Source: CAZJYI01 sp964550025 (lineage in GTDB: Bacteria > Verrucomicrobiota > Kiritimatiellia > UBA8416 > CAYOBW01). From it: DNA of 45,928 bases. Every line of letters begins with the position of its first letter. Within the stretch, counting starts at the first letter, position 1. A model generated the notes under the pieces. It was not told the origin of the DNA, did no database searches, and saw only the letters and a program-made list of their open reading frames with translations. The stretch covers positions 1 to 45,928 of the forward strand of contig CAZJYI010000090.1 in assembly GCA_964550025.1 (NCBI GenBank), read 5' to 3'. Made by a program: the position numbers and the translations under genes. Positions 17,701-25,401 of the stretch are shown in pieces.

Positions 17701-18039
17701 GCGGTCGAAGTCCAGCAACGGGTTGGCCAGCAACGCCTCCCGGCCGAGTGCCTGGAGCTCGACGCCCGATGTTTTGCCCGATTGCTCCAGGGCCGCCAGG
17801 CGGCCCAGATAGGTCCGGCCCTTGTATCGCGAACCGAAGGTCGCCGCCAGGTCCTCGATGGCAAGCCTGAGCGTTTCCGGAGTCATGGAGGACTTCGCGA
17901 CCGTCTCGGCGGCGGCCGGCTTCTTATCGGGTCGAGTTCGTTTCCTCTTCTCCGTCTTCTTATCCGCCGCCGGGGCTGCCATCCGGGAGGCGAAGGCGAC
18001 ACAGAGGGCGAGGATGACGAATCTCCGCATACGGTTCAT
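14749..18039 (-). CDS. HzsA-like propeller/CxxCH protein fused to a C-terminal FGE-fold (SUMF1-like) domain
   Basis: Protein of 1096 residues, ATG 18039, with AAAGGA seven bases upstream. A signal peptide (about 1-25) is followed by a lysine-rich linker. Residues about 60-560 form the PD40/propeller and HzsA-like middle part. Two CxxCH motifs follow: Cys580-Ser-Gly-Cys-His584 and Cys631-Ser-Gly-Cys-His635. Residues about 837-1096 are an FGE/SUMF1 fold (PAGSFVMG, LPTEAQWEWACRAGS, DMHGNVAEWT, RVVRGGSWRDKPNW, NVGFRVV). The cysteine pair of true FGEs is absent from the GGSW...GFR segment, so it probably does not make formylglycine. It follows a LamG gene by 46 bases and is the second HzsA paralog. 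Confidence 0.85.
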   Translation of the reverse strand: MNRMRRFVILALCVAFASRMAAPAADKKTEKRKRTRPDKKPAAAETVAKSSMTPETLRLAIEDLAATFGSRYKGRTYLGRLAALEQSGKTSGVELQALGREALLANPLLDFDRILLVKRNFGKSARSVISKSLGMPSLNSHVHNTIPAGKWDNEIVVLSDLRGSGKLDTLFKPAAKSAICETELDFEAKRIMFSMRGAHGRWALFEMPAAGSRKPVQISPTDLADVDVFDSCYLPNGKIITTSTASMQGLPCENGSKPMACLYELDPRSKRMRQLTFEQDSDWCPTMMPNGRVLYQRWEYTDTPHYFTRVLMTMNPDGTGQMAIYGSNGYWPNSYFFARPVPKSTHLVGIIGGHHGISRSGGFVILDPKKGHTEADGVVQQVPFRNKTVEPLIIDRLVDNTWPQFLHPFPLSENYHLVVAKPNRNALWGLYLVDVFDNMTLIKEIEDSALLEPLPLKPRPTPPVIPSRVRLNEKTANVVVADVYYGPGLKGVPRGTVKKLRILAYHYAYQGTGGHFSVGWESGWDIKRILGTVPVEDDGSANFLIPANTPVSIQPLDEKGRAVQIMRSWMVGMPGEQVSCSGCHEPPSQTAPAKSMPKAFRREASPIVPPADGVRPFAFQYEMQPVLDKHCSGCHAKRFGPPDPAPVPQLPSKFHFAPFVKDEGYMSLVLYTRRPGSESDYHLTVPMEYHASTSKLVQMLEKGHHGVKLDEAAWRKINQWLDLNVPYRGKWGPENWDSKLPDRRRELAMLYGGICSNPESEYDRAMREWQEQREAVKFVEPVEPASYSTPAAPGWPFDAARAKTMQGADAELRIPLGKCRSRQVIYNSRVTTYEAESITLVFRRIPAGSFVMGDADGYPDEKPHVVTIERPFWISETEISNGAYNLYDPKHDSRYIDNAGKDQSTRGIPVNANGHPVTRISWDNAMGFCGWLSEKTGKTATLPTEAQWEWACRAGSARAMWFGDVDSDFGTYENLSDKMAEKARGRGKKGGLAPFAVVSGVSDGVPVMATVGNYAASPFGLKDMHGNVAEWTRSLYRAYPYRHDDGREVIDIAGERVVRGGSWRDKPNWASSFVRRRYQSWQRTPNVGFRVVLLED

Positions 18040-18085
18040 AGTCAATTCCTTTGGGATGTGTGCCGGGGAGAGCAGCGAGACAGCA

Positions 18086-19636
18086 TCAGCGTGGCGGATC
18101 CAGGATAACGCTCAAACGAAAGCGGTTGTCCTGTTTCGGCATGACATACAAATCCTCATCCTCGGCAGCCGTGAAGGTCAGTGTTTTGCGCTTCGTGGTA
18201 TAGGATTCGACAAAGAGCCCCTTCGTGTCAAAGACGTATTCCCGCCCGTTCTTCCCCTCGCGGATACGGAACGAGTCCCCGCTGTACCGCACCTGCTCGA
18301 TGCCCGCGAGCGCCTCGGCAGTCACCGTGACCTCCGTGCCGGCCTTCACCTTGAGGCAGGGCCGCCATTTCCCACGCGTGATCTCGGAACCTGTCACGTT
18401 GATGGTGCGTTTGATGGCGCTTGGCGAGGGGCCGCCGCGGCAGCCCAACAGCAGGGAAAGCTGGCGCACTTCGGACTCAGGGAGCTCGCGGTTCCAGATC
18501 ATCACCTCGTCCAGGACCCCGGCAAAGAACTCGTTGCATCGGCGGTTCGTACCGAGCAGGGGTTCGGAAATCGCGGCAGGCAGGCCTTGGACGGCCCCCG
18601 TCTTCTGCCCGTTCTGGTAGAGGACCGTGCCCTCTTCACCGAACGTACACGCCAGGTGCGTAAAGGTCTGGCTGCGGATCTTCCCCAGGGGCGTGACGGC
18701 CATCCGATCCAAGGACACGGATCCGTCGCGCGCCCTTGAGAACTGGAACGAACGCCGGCGGGTAATCGTCGGCATGTTGTTCCTGTTTCTCCGACTCGAG
18801 AAGACCCCCTGCCGTTCGGCGCCGGTACGGCCCGCCCTGGCACACAGGGCCACCGTGAACGGCTGCGCCATGGTGACGGGCCCGCGGCTGACAATCATGC
18901 TCGATGTGCCGTCGAACGACATTCCTCCCCCGACGCTACCGGCGTTCGCCCACCGGGCGCCGGTCCGTCTGCCGTGGTTTCCCTTGCCGCTCTTGTCGGT
19001 CACGCTGCCGCCCTCGTCCGAATCGAACCCATAGTGCAGCACCAGGCCCGAGCGCAGACCGGGTGGGAGAACCACGCCGGGGAGGGAAACGGGCTTCGCC
19101 GGCTGAGCAGTGCCGCCTTCGGCGTCCGCCACGATGAACTCGATGCGCCTCTTCTCCTGCTTCACGTTCAGGGCGAGAGCCAGCTTCCCTTCTGCGGTGA
19201 GCTTCTGCATCAGGCGATTGAGAATCGCGAGGTAGTCCGCATTCACGGCGGCTATGCGGCGACGCTCGGCCGCCTCGTTTTCCGCAACGGCCCTGCGATA
19301 CGACGCGCGCAACCGGGTAACGGCTTCGGGCAGGTCGGCCGTCTCCGAGTCGGGCACGGTCCTCTCACGCTCAAAGCGGCGCTTCTCCTCCATGGCCGAA
19401 ATCACCGGATCGGGGTCCCCGGCTTTCTGCAGTGACACGATCAACTTCTCCAGCGCCTGACCATACACCTTCAGAAGCTCCTCCGCCTTGAGAGCGTGTT
19501 CGGTCCGCAGGGAACTGACCTTTGTTTCGTGCGCACGGCGGCGGCTGTCGAGTGACGGCTCGCCTCTCAGCCCGGCGGGCATCGCGACGGTGATGACCAA
19601 GGCCACAAGCATATGGATGATCCGGCGGCTCTGCAT
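18086..19636 (-). CDS. Exported coiled-coil plus LamG protein
   Basis: Protein of 516 residues from the ATG at 19636, chosen because it opens a signal peptide (SRRIIHMLVALVITVAMPAG). The longer in-frame extension to 19939 has no signal and overlaps the divergent gene. Residues about 35-170 are charged, helical and probably coiled coil. Residues about 200-370 are a LamG/concanavalin-like domain (LVLHYGFDSDEGGSVTDKSG, FAGVLDEVMIWNRELPESEV). The last 140 residues are of unknown fold. Such coil-LamG proteins are common in PVC bacteria; a carbohydrate- or surface-binding role is inferred. Probable operon with the HzsA-FGE gene 46 bases downstream. Confidence 0.75.
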   Translation of the reverse strand: MQSRRIIHMLVALVITVAMPAGLRGEPSLDSRRRAHETKVSSLRTEHALKAEELLKVYGQALEKLIVSLQKAGDPDPVISAMEEKRRFERERTVPDSETADLPEAVTRLRASYRRAVAENEAAERRRIAAVNADYLAILNRLMQKLTAEGKLALALNVKQEKRRIEFIVADAEGGTAQPAKPVSLPGVVLPPGLRSGLVLHYGFDSDEGGSVTDKSGKGNHGRRTGARWANAGSVGGGMSFDGTSSMIVSRGPVTMAQPFTVALCARAGRTGAERQGVFSSRRNRNNMPTITRRRSFQFSRARDGSVSLDRMAVTPLGKIRSQTFTHLACTFGEEGTVLYQNGQKTGAVQGLPAAISEPLLGTNRRCNEFFAGVLDEVMIWNRELPESEVRQLSLLLGCRGGPSPSAIKRTINVTGSEITRGKWRPCLKVKAGTEVTVTAEALAGIEQVRYSGDSFRIREGKNGREYVFDTKGLFVESYTTKRKTLTFTAAEDEDLYVMPKQDNRFRLSVILDPPR

Positions 19637-19766
19637 GAGTGCACCATCGCGCAGGGAGAGTGTCCCGTCAAGAGACTCTTGGGTAGCCCTATGCGTGCGC
19701 CCCCCCATCCGCGGGCCTCCCCATCCCATACGTACCACTATGCATCTTCTCCGATGTCCACATTGC

Positions 19767-19796
19767 ATTCGCGTCAATTCGCATCCATTCGCGGTT
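19767..19796. repeat. Three tandem 10-base units (ATTCGC...)
   Basis: ATTCGCGTCA, ATTCGCATCC and ATTCGCGGTT follow each other with a 10-base period in the divergent gap between the LamG and decarboxylase genes. A period of one helical turn could suit a protein binding one DNA face, or it may simply be dispersed repeat DNA. Confidence 0.55.
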
Positions 19797-19809
19797 GGCT
19801 GTGCTGAGT

Positions 19810-19855
19810 CGCACAATCTCTTGCCGGAACGGTCCGCGGAACCTATGATTGTGCG
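19810..19855. promoter_or_regulatory. Inverted repeat upstream of the decarboxylase gene
   Basis: CGCACAATC (19810-19818) and GATTGTGCG (19847-19855) are a perfect 9-base inverted repeat around 28 bases that hold a smaller GGTCCGCGGAACC palindrome. It lies 68-114 bases before the start codon, so it may be an operator or a leader stem-loop. Confidence 0.35.
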
Positions 19856-19923
19856 TGGCGGGGAACAAGGCCGGTGGGGGCCTGTTGCGCCGACGATGAG
19901 CACGACTGGGGAAGGAGCAAGCC

Positions 19924-21573
19924 GTGACAACCAGGACAACCATTGGAAAGTGCCTCGTGGATCGCCTCGTCGGTGCGGGAGTGAAACACGTCTTCGGCGT
20001 GCCGGGTGACTACGTTCTGCGGTTTTACGATCTGCTCGAAGAAAGCCCGATGGACGTCATCGGGACCGTGACGGAAGCCGGCGCCGGTTTTGCGGCGGAC
20101 GCGTATGCACGCGTGAACGGACTCGGGGTTGTGTGCATCACGTATTGCGTGGGGGGACTCAACGTGGTCAACGCGGTGGCCGGCGCCTATGCCGAAAAGT
20201 CGCCGCTCATCGTCATCAGCGGCGCGCCGGGCCTGGGAGAACGCGCACGCACGCCGCTGCTGCACCACAAGGTGCGCGACTTCAACACGCAGCGCTTGAT
20301 CTTCGACCGTGTGACGGTAGCCTCGGCGGCACTCGAGGATCCGCGCGAAGCGCCGCGCCAGATCGACGAAGTTATCGCGGCGTGCATGGACCAGAAGCGC
20401 CCGGTCTACATTGAGATCCCGCGCGACATTCCGGACGTGCCCTGCGTCTCACCCGCCGAACCACCGCGCGTGGTCCCGCCGAAGAGCGACCGCGCGGTGC
20501 TGAAGGAAGCGCTGGACGAGGCGTCGGAGATGCTGCGGTCCGCAAAGCGCCCGGTTATTGTCGGCGGCGTCGAGATACACCGCTTCGGCCTCCAGCGGGC
20601 GTTCCTCTCACTGGTGGAGCGTTCGGGCTTTCCGGTGTGCGCGACGCTCCTGGGCAAATCGATCATCAGGGAAGACCACCCGCAGTACGCGGGCGTTTAC
20701 GAAGGGGCCATGGGACGGGAAACCGTGCGAAAGACGGTTGAGCGGGCCGATGCGGTGCTGATACTCGGCGCCTTCATGACGGACATCAACCTCGGGATCT
20801 ACACGGCGAACCTGGACATCAACCGGACCATCAACGCGACGTCGGAACGGCTGTGCATCCGGCATCACTCCTACGACGACATCCTCCTGCGCGATTTCAT
20901 CAACGGCCTGGCGCGGAGCAAACTGGGCCGCAGGCATGCCGTTGCCACCAAGCCGCGCGCGCGCAGGCGCTACCGCGCCGGGAAGAACAGGGCGATCACG
21001 GTGCGACGCTTCTTCGCCCGAATGGACGGTTTTCTACGCGACAATACGATGGTTATAGCCGACATCGGGGACAGCCTCTTCGGCGCCGCCGATCTCACCA
21101 TTCACCGGCAGACGGAGTTCCTCAGCCCCGCATACTACACCTGCATGGGGTTCGGGGTGCCGGCGGCGCTCGGCGCCCAGATCAACAAGCGGCGCTTGCG
21201 GCCCATCGTTTTCGTAGGCGACGGTGCGTTCCAGATGACGTGCCAGGAGCTGTCGTCCATCGTCCGGCAGGGACTGGCACCCATCGTGTTTGTGCTCAAC
21301 AACAAGGGGTATACGACCGAACGCTTCATTCATGACGGTCCCTACAACGACATCCACGAATGGGCCTACCACCGGTGGCCGGACCTGCTGGGACGGGGAT
21401 GGGGATGTGAAGTGCGCACCGAGGAGGAGCTCGAGGAAGCACTGAAGCGGGCGTGGGACAACAGGAAGAGCTTCTCGATCGTCAACCTGCACCTCGATCC
21501 GATGGACGGCTCGCACGCGCTGGAACGCCTGGCCGTTCGCCTGAGCAAACGGGTCGCGAACGCGGGGCGCTAA
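19924..21573 (+). CDS. Pyruvate/indolepyruvate decarboxylase-type ThDP enzyme
   Basis: Protein of 549 residues, GTG start 19924, with AAGGAG seven bases upstream. The thiamine-diphosphate decarboxylase signature is complete: Asp29 (VPGDY), Glu51 (TVTEAGAGFAADAYAR), the His114-His115 pair (LLHHKVRDF), the cofactor-binding GDG at 432-434 with NN about 25 residues later, and Glu466 in NNKGYTTERFIHDGPYND. The HH pair and the GYTxE...IHDGPYN block are typical of pyruvate and indolepyruvate decarboxylases rather than acetolactate synthases. It would turn a 2-keto acid into an aldehyde plus CO2 in the cytoplasm. The true substrate (pyruvate, phenylpyruvate, indolepyruvate or a sugar-derived keto acid) cannot be told from sequence. 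Confidence 0.9.
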   Translation: MTTRTTIGKCLVDRLVGAGVKHVFGVPGDYVLRFYDLLEESPMDVIGTVTEAGAGFAADAYARVNGLGVVCITYCVGGLNVVNAVAGAYAEKSPLIVISGAPGLGERARTPLLHHKVRDFNTQRLIFDRVTVASAALEDPREAPRQIDEVIAACMDQKRPVYIEIPRDIPDVPCVSPAEPPRVVPPKSDRAVLKEALDEASEMLRSAKRPVIVGGVEIHRFGLQRAFLSLVERSGFPVCATLLGKSIIREDHPQYAGVYEGAMGRETVRKTVERADAVLILGAFMTDINLGIYTANLDINRTINATSERLCIRHHSYDDILLRDFINGLARSKLGRRHAVATKPRARRRYRAGKNRAITVRRFFARMDGFLRDNTMVIADIGDSLFGAADLTIHRQTEFLSPAYYTCMGFGVPAALGAQINKRRLRPIVFVGDGAFQMTCQELSSIVRQGLAPIVFVLNNKGYTTERFIHDGPYNDIHEWAYHRWPDLLGRGWGCEVRTEEELEEALKRAWDNRKSFSIVNLHLDPMDGSHALERLAVRLSKRVANAGR

Positions 21574-21875
21574 CCCGGCAATACGCGGTACAGGATCTTC
21601 ATCCGCAAAGGTCCTTGTCGTGATCACGCGCGGCGGTGCCTGTGGCGGAGGAGCCTGTGGGAGCGGCGTGGTAGAGAGAATCGCCTTCCGGAGAACCTTC
21701 GCAAACACAGGATTCGCCCACGGGGACGACCTCGAAGGCGGGTCGACTGCGGTAGAGCACGGACTTCCGCTGCGGTTTCTGGTGCGCCCGTCATGCTGCT
21801 ACGCGGCAATGAGGTGTGGCGTGTGACCGACGGGTATGCCATAATGCGGCCCATTCAGCACGAGGAGCACTCACC
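21574..21875. other. 302-base gap with no gene
   Basis: Between the decarboxylase and the second GH95 gene. It contains a short direct repeat (GCCTGTGG twice near 21638-21661) and a good ribosome-binding site (GAGGAG) just before the GH95 ATG. I see no convincing promoter, terminator or small gene. Confidence 0.5.
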
Positions 21876-24119
21876 ATGACGACACACGGACGACACTTGA
21901 GGACGATGATTGCCATGGCCGCAACCGCACTCGCATCCTGCCTCCTGCCATGCTTCGGCGCGAACGCATCCATGACCCTGTGGTACTCGGCCCCGGCCAG
22001 GGACTGGCAGAAGGAAGCCCTGCCGGTCGGCAACGGGCGGCTGGGGTGCATGGTGTTCGGTGCGGCGGAGAAGGAACACATTCAGTTCAATGAAGACACG
22101 CTGTGGGTCGGCGACGAGACCGACACCGGCGCCTACCAGACCTTTGGCGATATCTTTGTCGAGACGGGCCACCAGGATGCAAAGGACTATCGCCGCGAGC
22201 TGGACATCTCCCGCGCTCTCCAGACCATCACGTACGAAAGCGGCGGGATCCGCCACAAGCGGGAGTACTTCTCCAGCCGCCCGGCCGGGATCATGGTCTT
22301 CCGGTTTTCGGCCGATAAGAAGGGCGCATGCACGGCAACCGTGTCGCTGACCGACGCGCACAAGGCCGCGATCACGGCCGAGGGTAACCGCATCACGGCC
22401 AAAGGCTCCCTGGCCGGCTACAAGTACCGCAAGAGCAAGACGGCCTACAAGATTGCCCTGGACTACGAGGCACAGGTCCTCGTGCTGAATGACGGTGGCA
22501 AGCTCGCCGTCGACGGCGCAGACATCCGTGTCGATGGCGCCGACAGCTTTGTCGTCCTGGTGGCGGCCGGGACGGACTACCTGAACCAACGCGACAAGGG
22601 CTGGAAGGGTGAGCATCCGCACAAACGCATTACGGCACAGTTGGCGGCCGCGGCCGGCAAGACGTTCGACGCTCTGCTGGCGGAGCACATCGCGGACTAC
22701 CAGAGCCTGTTCAACCGCTGCTCGCTGGAGCTGGGCAAGAGTCCGGAAGCCGTGGCCGGCGTTTCGACGGACGCCCGCGTCAAGGCCTACCAGGGCGGGA
22801 CGGCGGATCCGGACCTGGAGGAGTTGCTCTTCCAGGTCGCCCGCTACCTGATGATCAGCTCGTCGCGTGAAGGCAACATGCCGGCCAACCTGCAGGGACT
22901 GTGGAACAAGAGCAACAACCCGCCCTGGCGTTGCGACTACCACACTGACGTCAACATCCAGATGAACTACTGGTTTGTCGACCAGGCCAACCTGTCGGAC
23001 TGCTTCAGCCCGCTGGCGGAGTGGGTCAACTCGATTCGCGAAGTGCGCAAGGCCGAAACCAAGGCCGCATTCAACACAAGGGGCTGGATCAACCACGCGG
23101 AGAACGGTGCGTTCGGCGGGTCGACCTGGAAGTGGTCGAAAGGTGACGCCGCCTGGGTGGCGCAGAACCTCTGGGACCACTACGCGTTCACGGGCGACAA
23201 GGAGTACCTCCGTACGCGTGCCTACCCGGTAATGAAGGAACTGTGCGAGTTCTGGGAGGACCACCTCAAAGAACTTCCCACCGGAAAGCTGGTCTCCCCC
23301 GACGGTTTTTCACCCGAGCACGGCCCGCACGAGGACGGCGTGTCTTTTGACCAACAGCTCGTGTGGGACCTCTTCACGAACTTCGGGGAGGCCGCGGGAA
23401 TCCTCGGCGTTGACGACGAGTTCCGCAAGAAGGTGGCGGCCATGAAGGTGAAGCTGCTGGGGCCGCAAATCGGCAAATGGGGACAGCTCCAGGAGTGGAT
23501 GGTCGACCGCGACGACCCCAACGACCATCACCGCCATCTCTCGCACCTGATTGCCGTCCATCCGGGGCGCCAGATCTCTCCCCTGACTACGCCGAAGTTC
23601 GCCGAGGCGGCGAGGGTTTCCATGAACGGCCGGGGCGATGGCGGCACAGGCTGGAGCAAGGCCTGGAAGATCAGCATCTGGGCGCGGCTGCACGACGGCG
23701 ACCGCGCCTACAAGCTGCTCTCCGAGTTCATGAAACGCAACGTGTACCCGAACATGTTCGGCTACCACCCGCCGTTCCAGATCGACGGCAACTTCGGCTA
23801 CGCCGCCGGCGTGTGCGAAATGCTCCTGCAGTCGCACATGGGGCAAATACACCTGCTCCCCGGCCTGCCCAAGGCCTGGCCCGCCGGGAAGGTCAACGGC
23901 ATTCGGGCGCGCGGCGGATTCGAGCTGGATATCGAATGGCAGGACGGGAAACTCGCGCGGGCGGCAATCCGCTCGGCAAACGGGACGCCTTGCAGGCTGA
24001 GCTCGGAAGCGCCCCTCGACATCACGTGCAGCGGCAAGCCGGTCAAAGCAGAAAAGGACGGGAACACGCTCACGTTTGCAACCATCAAGGGCGGGGAGTA
24101 CACCGTAGTGCCGAAGTGA
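21876..24119 (+). CDS. GH95 alpha-L-fucosidase-type glycoside hydrolase (second copy, Asn-to-Asp at active site)
   Basis: Protein of 747 residues, ATG 21876, with GAGGAG eight bases upstream; the upstream in-frame extension lacks both. A signal peptide covers about residues 1-29. GH95 motifs are present: ALPVGNGRLGCMVFG, NLQGLWN, the general-acid Glu481 (FSPEHGP) and Asp637 (FQIDGNFG). In the block corresponding to DYHLNIN of the first copy it reads DYHTDVN, so the first of the two catalytic-site asparagines is Asp358 and only Asn360 is kept. In Bifidobacterium AfcA these asparagines help activate the water. It may prefer another sugar or work differently. The retropepsin-like gene follows after 18 bases. 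Confidence 0.9.
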   Translation: MTTHGRHLRTMIAMAATALASCLLPCFGANASMTLWYSAPARDWQKEALPVGNGRLGCMVFGAAEKEHIQFNEDTLWVGDETDTGAYQTFGDIFVETGHQDAKDYRRELDISRALQTITYESGGIRHKREYFSSRPAGIMVFRFSADKKGACTATVSLTDAHKAAITAEGNRITAKGSLAGYKYRKSKTAYKIALDYEAQVLVLNDGGKLAVDGADIRVDGADSFVVLVAAGTDYLNQRDKGWKGEHPHKRITAQLAAAAGKTFDALLAEHIADYQSLFNRCSLELGKSPEAVAGVSTDARVKAYQGGTADPDLEELLFQVARYLMISSSREGNMPANLQGLWNKSNNPPWRCDYHTDVNIQMNYWFVDQANLSDCFSPLAEWVNSIREVRKAETKAAFNTRGWINHAENGAFGGSTWKWSKGDAAWVAQNLWDHYAFTGDKEYLRTRAYPVMKELCEFWEDHLKELPTGKLVSPDGFSPEHGPHEDGVSFDQQLVWDLFTNFGEAAGILGVDDEFRKKVAAMKVKLLGPQIGKWGQLQEWMVDRDDPNDHHRHLSHLIAVHPGRQISPLTTPKFAEAARVSMNGRGDGGTGWSKAWKISIWARLHDGDRAYKLLSEFMKRNVYPNMFGYHPPFQIDGNFGYAAGVCEMLLQSHMGQIHLLPGLPKAWPAGKVNGIRARGGFELDIEWQDGKLARAAIRSANGTPCRLSSEAPLDITCSGKPVKAEKDGNTLTFATIKGGEYTVVPK

Positions 24120-24137
24120 CGCCGGTCACATCGAGTC

Positions 24138-25265
24138 ATGAAGAACGGCCGACACCTGTCAACGTGCGTCCTTGCGGCCGCCTGGCTTCTCACTCCTGCC
24201 GGCGCGGCACGGGCGGACCGTATCTACTTCAAGAACGGCCGCAGCATCGAAGGCATCATCCAGGAGGAGCGCGACGACGCGGTCGTGCTCGGGCTGGGCC
24301 TGGGGTCGATGACGATCAAGCGGGGCCAGATCGACCGCATCGAGCGCGACGGCAACGCGGCAAACGCAGACCAACACGACAAATGGCGGGAGCGTTACTA
24401 CCTGCACGAGAAGTACGTCCCACGGGGCCTCGAACCGCTTTCCGCCGCCTTCCGCGACCTTAAGACAGCTCGGAAGAACGCCGTCAATGCCAACAAGACA
24501 CTGCGCGCGGCGGACCAGGAGCAACTCGCCCTGAACCGGCAGATGGCCGACGTGACCAAGGCACGCAAGGCCGTCAGCAGCAAGATTGCCGCGGCACAAC
24601 CCGAGCGCAATATTCGCGCCTACAACGCACTCGTCGCCCGACACAACACGCTGGCGGCGGAATCCGCCCTCCTGCGCGGGAAACTGCAGACCAGCAACCA
24701 GCGCCGCGGCGACGCTTCGAACCTGATTTCTGCCTACGCGAACAAGCTCTTGTCATTCAAACAGCAGTTCGACAAGGCCGGCAATGCGCGTCCTCCCGCC
24801 GGGCAGGACGAGGCGACTGAGTACTTCTTAGCACAGGTCGGAAAGGAGCTCACCGCTTACGAGGGGGATTTCCTGGACGCCGACGCCGAAGTCTCGCGCC
24901 GCGGCAACAGCACGTTTGTGCAGACCATCGTCAACGGCAAGCGGCGGGGACGGTTTCTGGTGGATACCGGCGCCACGCTGGTGGCCCTGAGCCGTAGCTT
25001 TGCGGGCGAACTGGGACTTCAGGTGGATGCCTTCCCGGAAACGGATGTCGTTGTCGCCGACGGGCGACAGGTGAAAGCGAAACAGGTGCTTCTGAAGTCG
25101 GTCAGAGTCGGCAGGACGACGATCGAGAATGTCAGGGCCGTCGTTATGCCCGGCGAAGTGCAAGAGGACGTCGACGGGCTCCTCGGCATGAGCTTCCTGC
25201 GGCACTTCAACGTCAGACTCGGCAACGGTGGAAGACTGAATCTGGATCGGTTCGCACCGGACTAG
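24138..25265 (+). CDS. Exported retropepsin-like aspartic protease with coiled coil
   Basis: Protein of 375 residues. A signal peptide covers about 1-26. A small beta-rich N-terminal part (DRIYFKNGRSIEGIIQEE, about 27-72) is followed by a long helical, probably coiled-coil stretch (about 95-215). The C-terminal 130 residues are a clan AA protease domain: FLVDTGATLVALS with catalytic Asp276, then DVVVADGRQVKA and VDGLLGMSFLRHF. Single-domain retropepsins work as dimers. The gene starts 18 bases after the second GH95, so it is probably cotranscribed. Target unknown; maturation or shedding of the neighbouring exported proteins is a guess. Confidence 0.82.
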   Translation: MKNGRHLSTCVLAAAWLLTPAGAARADRIYFKNGRSIEGIIQEERDDAVVLGLGLGSMTIKRGQIDRIERDGNAANADQHDKWRERYYLHEKYVPRGLEPLSAAFRDLKTARKNAVNANKTLRAADQEQLALNRQMADVTKARKAVSSKIAAAQPERNIRAYNALVARHNTLAAESALLRGKLQTSNQRRGDASNLISAYANKLLSFKQQFDKAGNARPPAGQDEATEYFLAQVGKELTAYEGDFLDADAEVSRRGNSTFVQTIVNGKRRGRFLVDTGATLVALSRSFAGELGLQVDAFPETDVVVADGRQVKAKQVLLKSVRVGRTTIENVRAVVMPGEVQEDVDGLLGMSFLRHFNVRLGNGGRLNLDRFAPD

Positions 25266-25401
25266 AGCCGTTATCCGATAACGTATTACCTCCCCGCGTT
25301 CCCCCCTTCGGCCTTGACTCTCTCCCCGGCCCTCGGCGACCATATCAATGCTACCGCTTGCCCCCGCCGGCAGGCGCGATACCTACCAAGGGAGGTAAGC
25401 C

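Noticed and set aside
14911..18108. Open frame of 1065 codons on the plus strand
   Set aside because: Antisense to the HzsA-FGE gene; no domain, no ribosome-binding site, composition as expected of a mirror frame in GC-rich DNA.
19637..19939. N-terminal extension of the coiled-coil LamG protein
   Set aside because: No signal or domain, overlaps the start of the divergent decarboxylase gene, and crosses tandem repeats.
21855..23264. Open frame of 469 codons on the minus strand
   Set aside because: Antisense to the second GH95; no recognisable domain.
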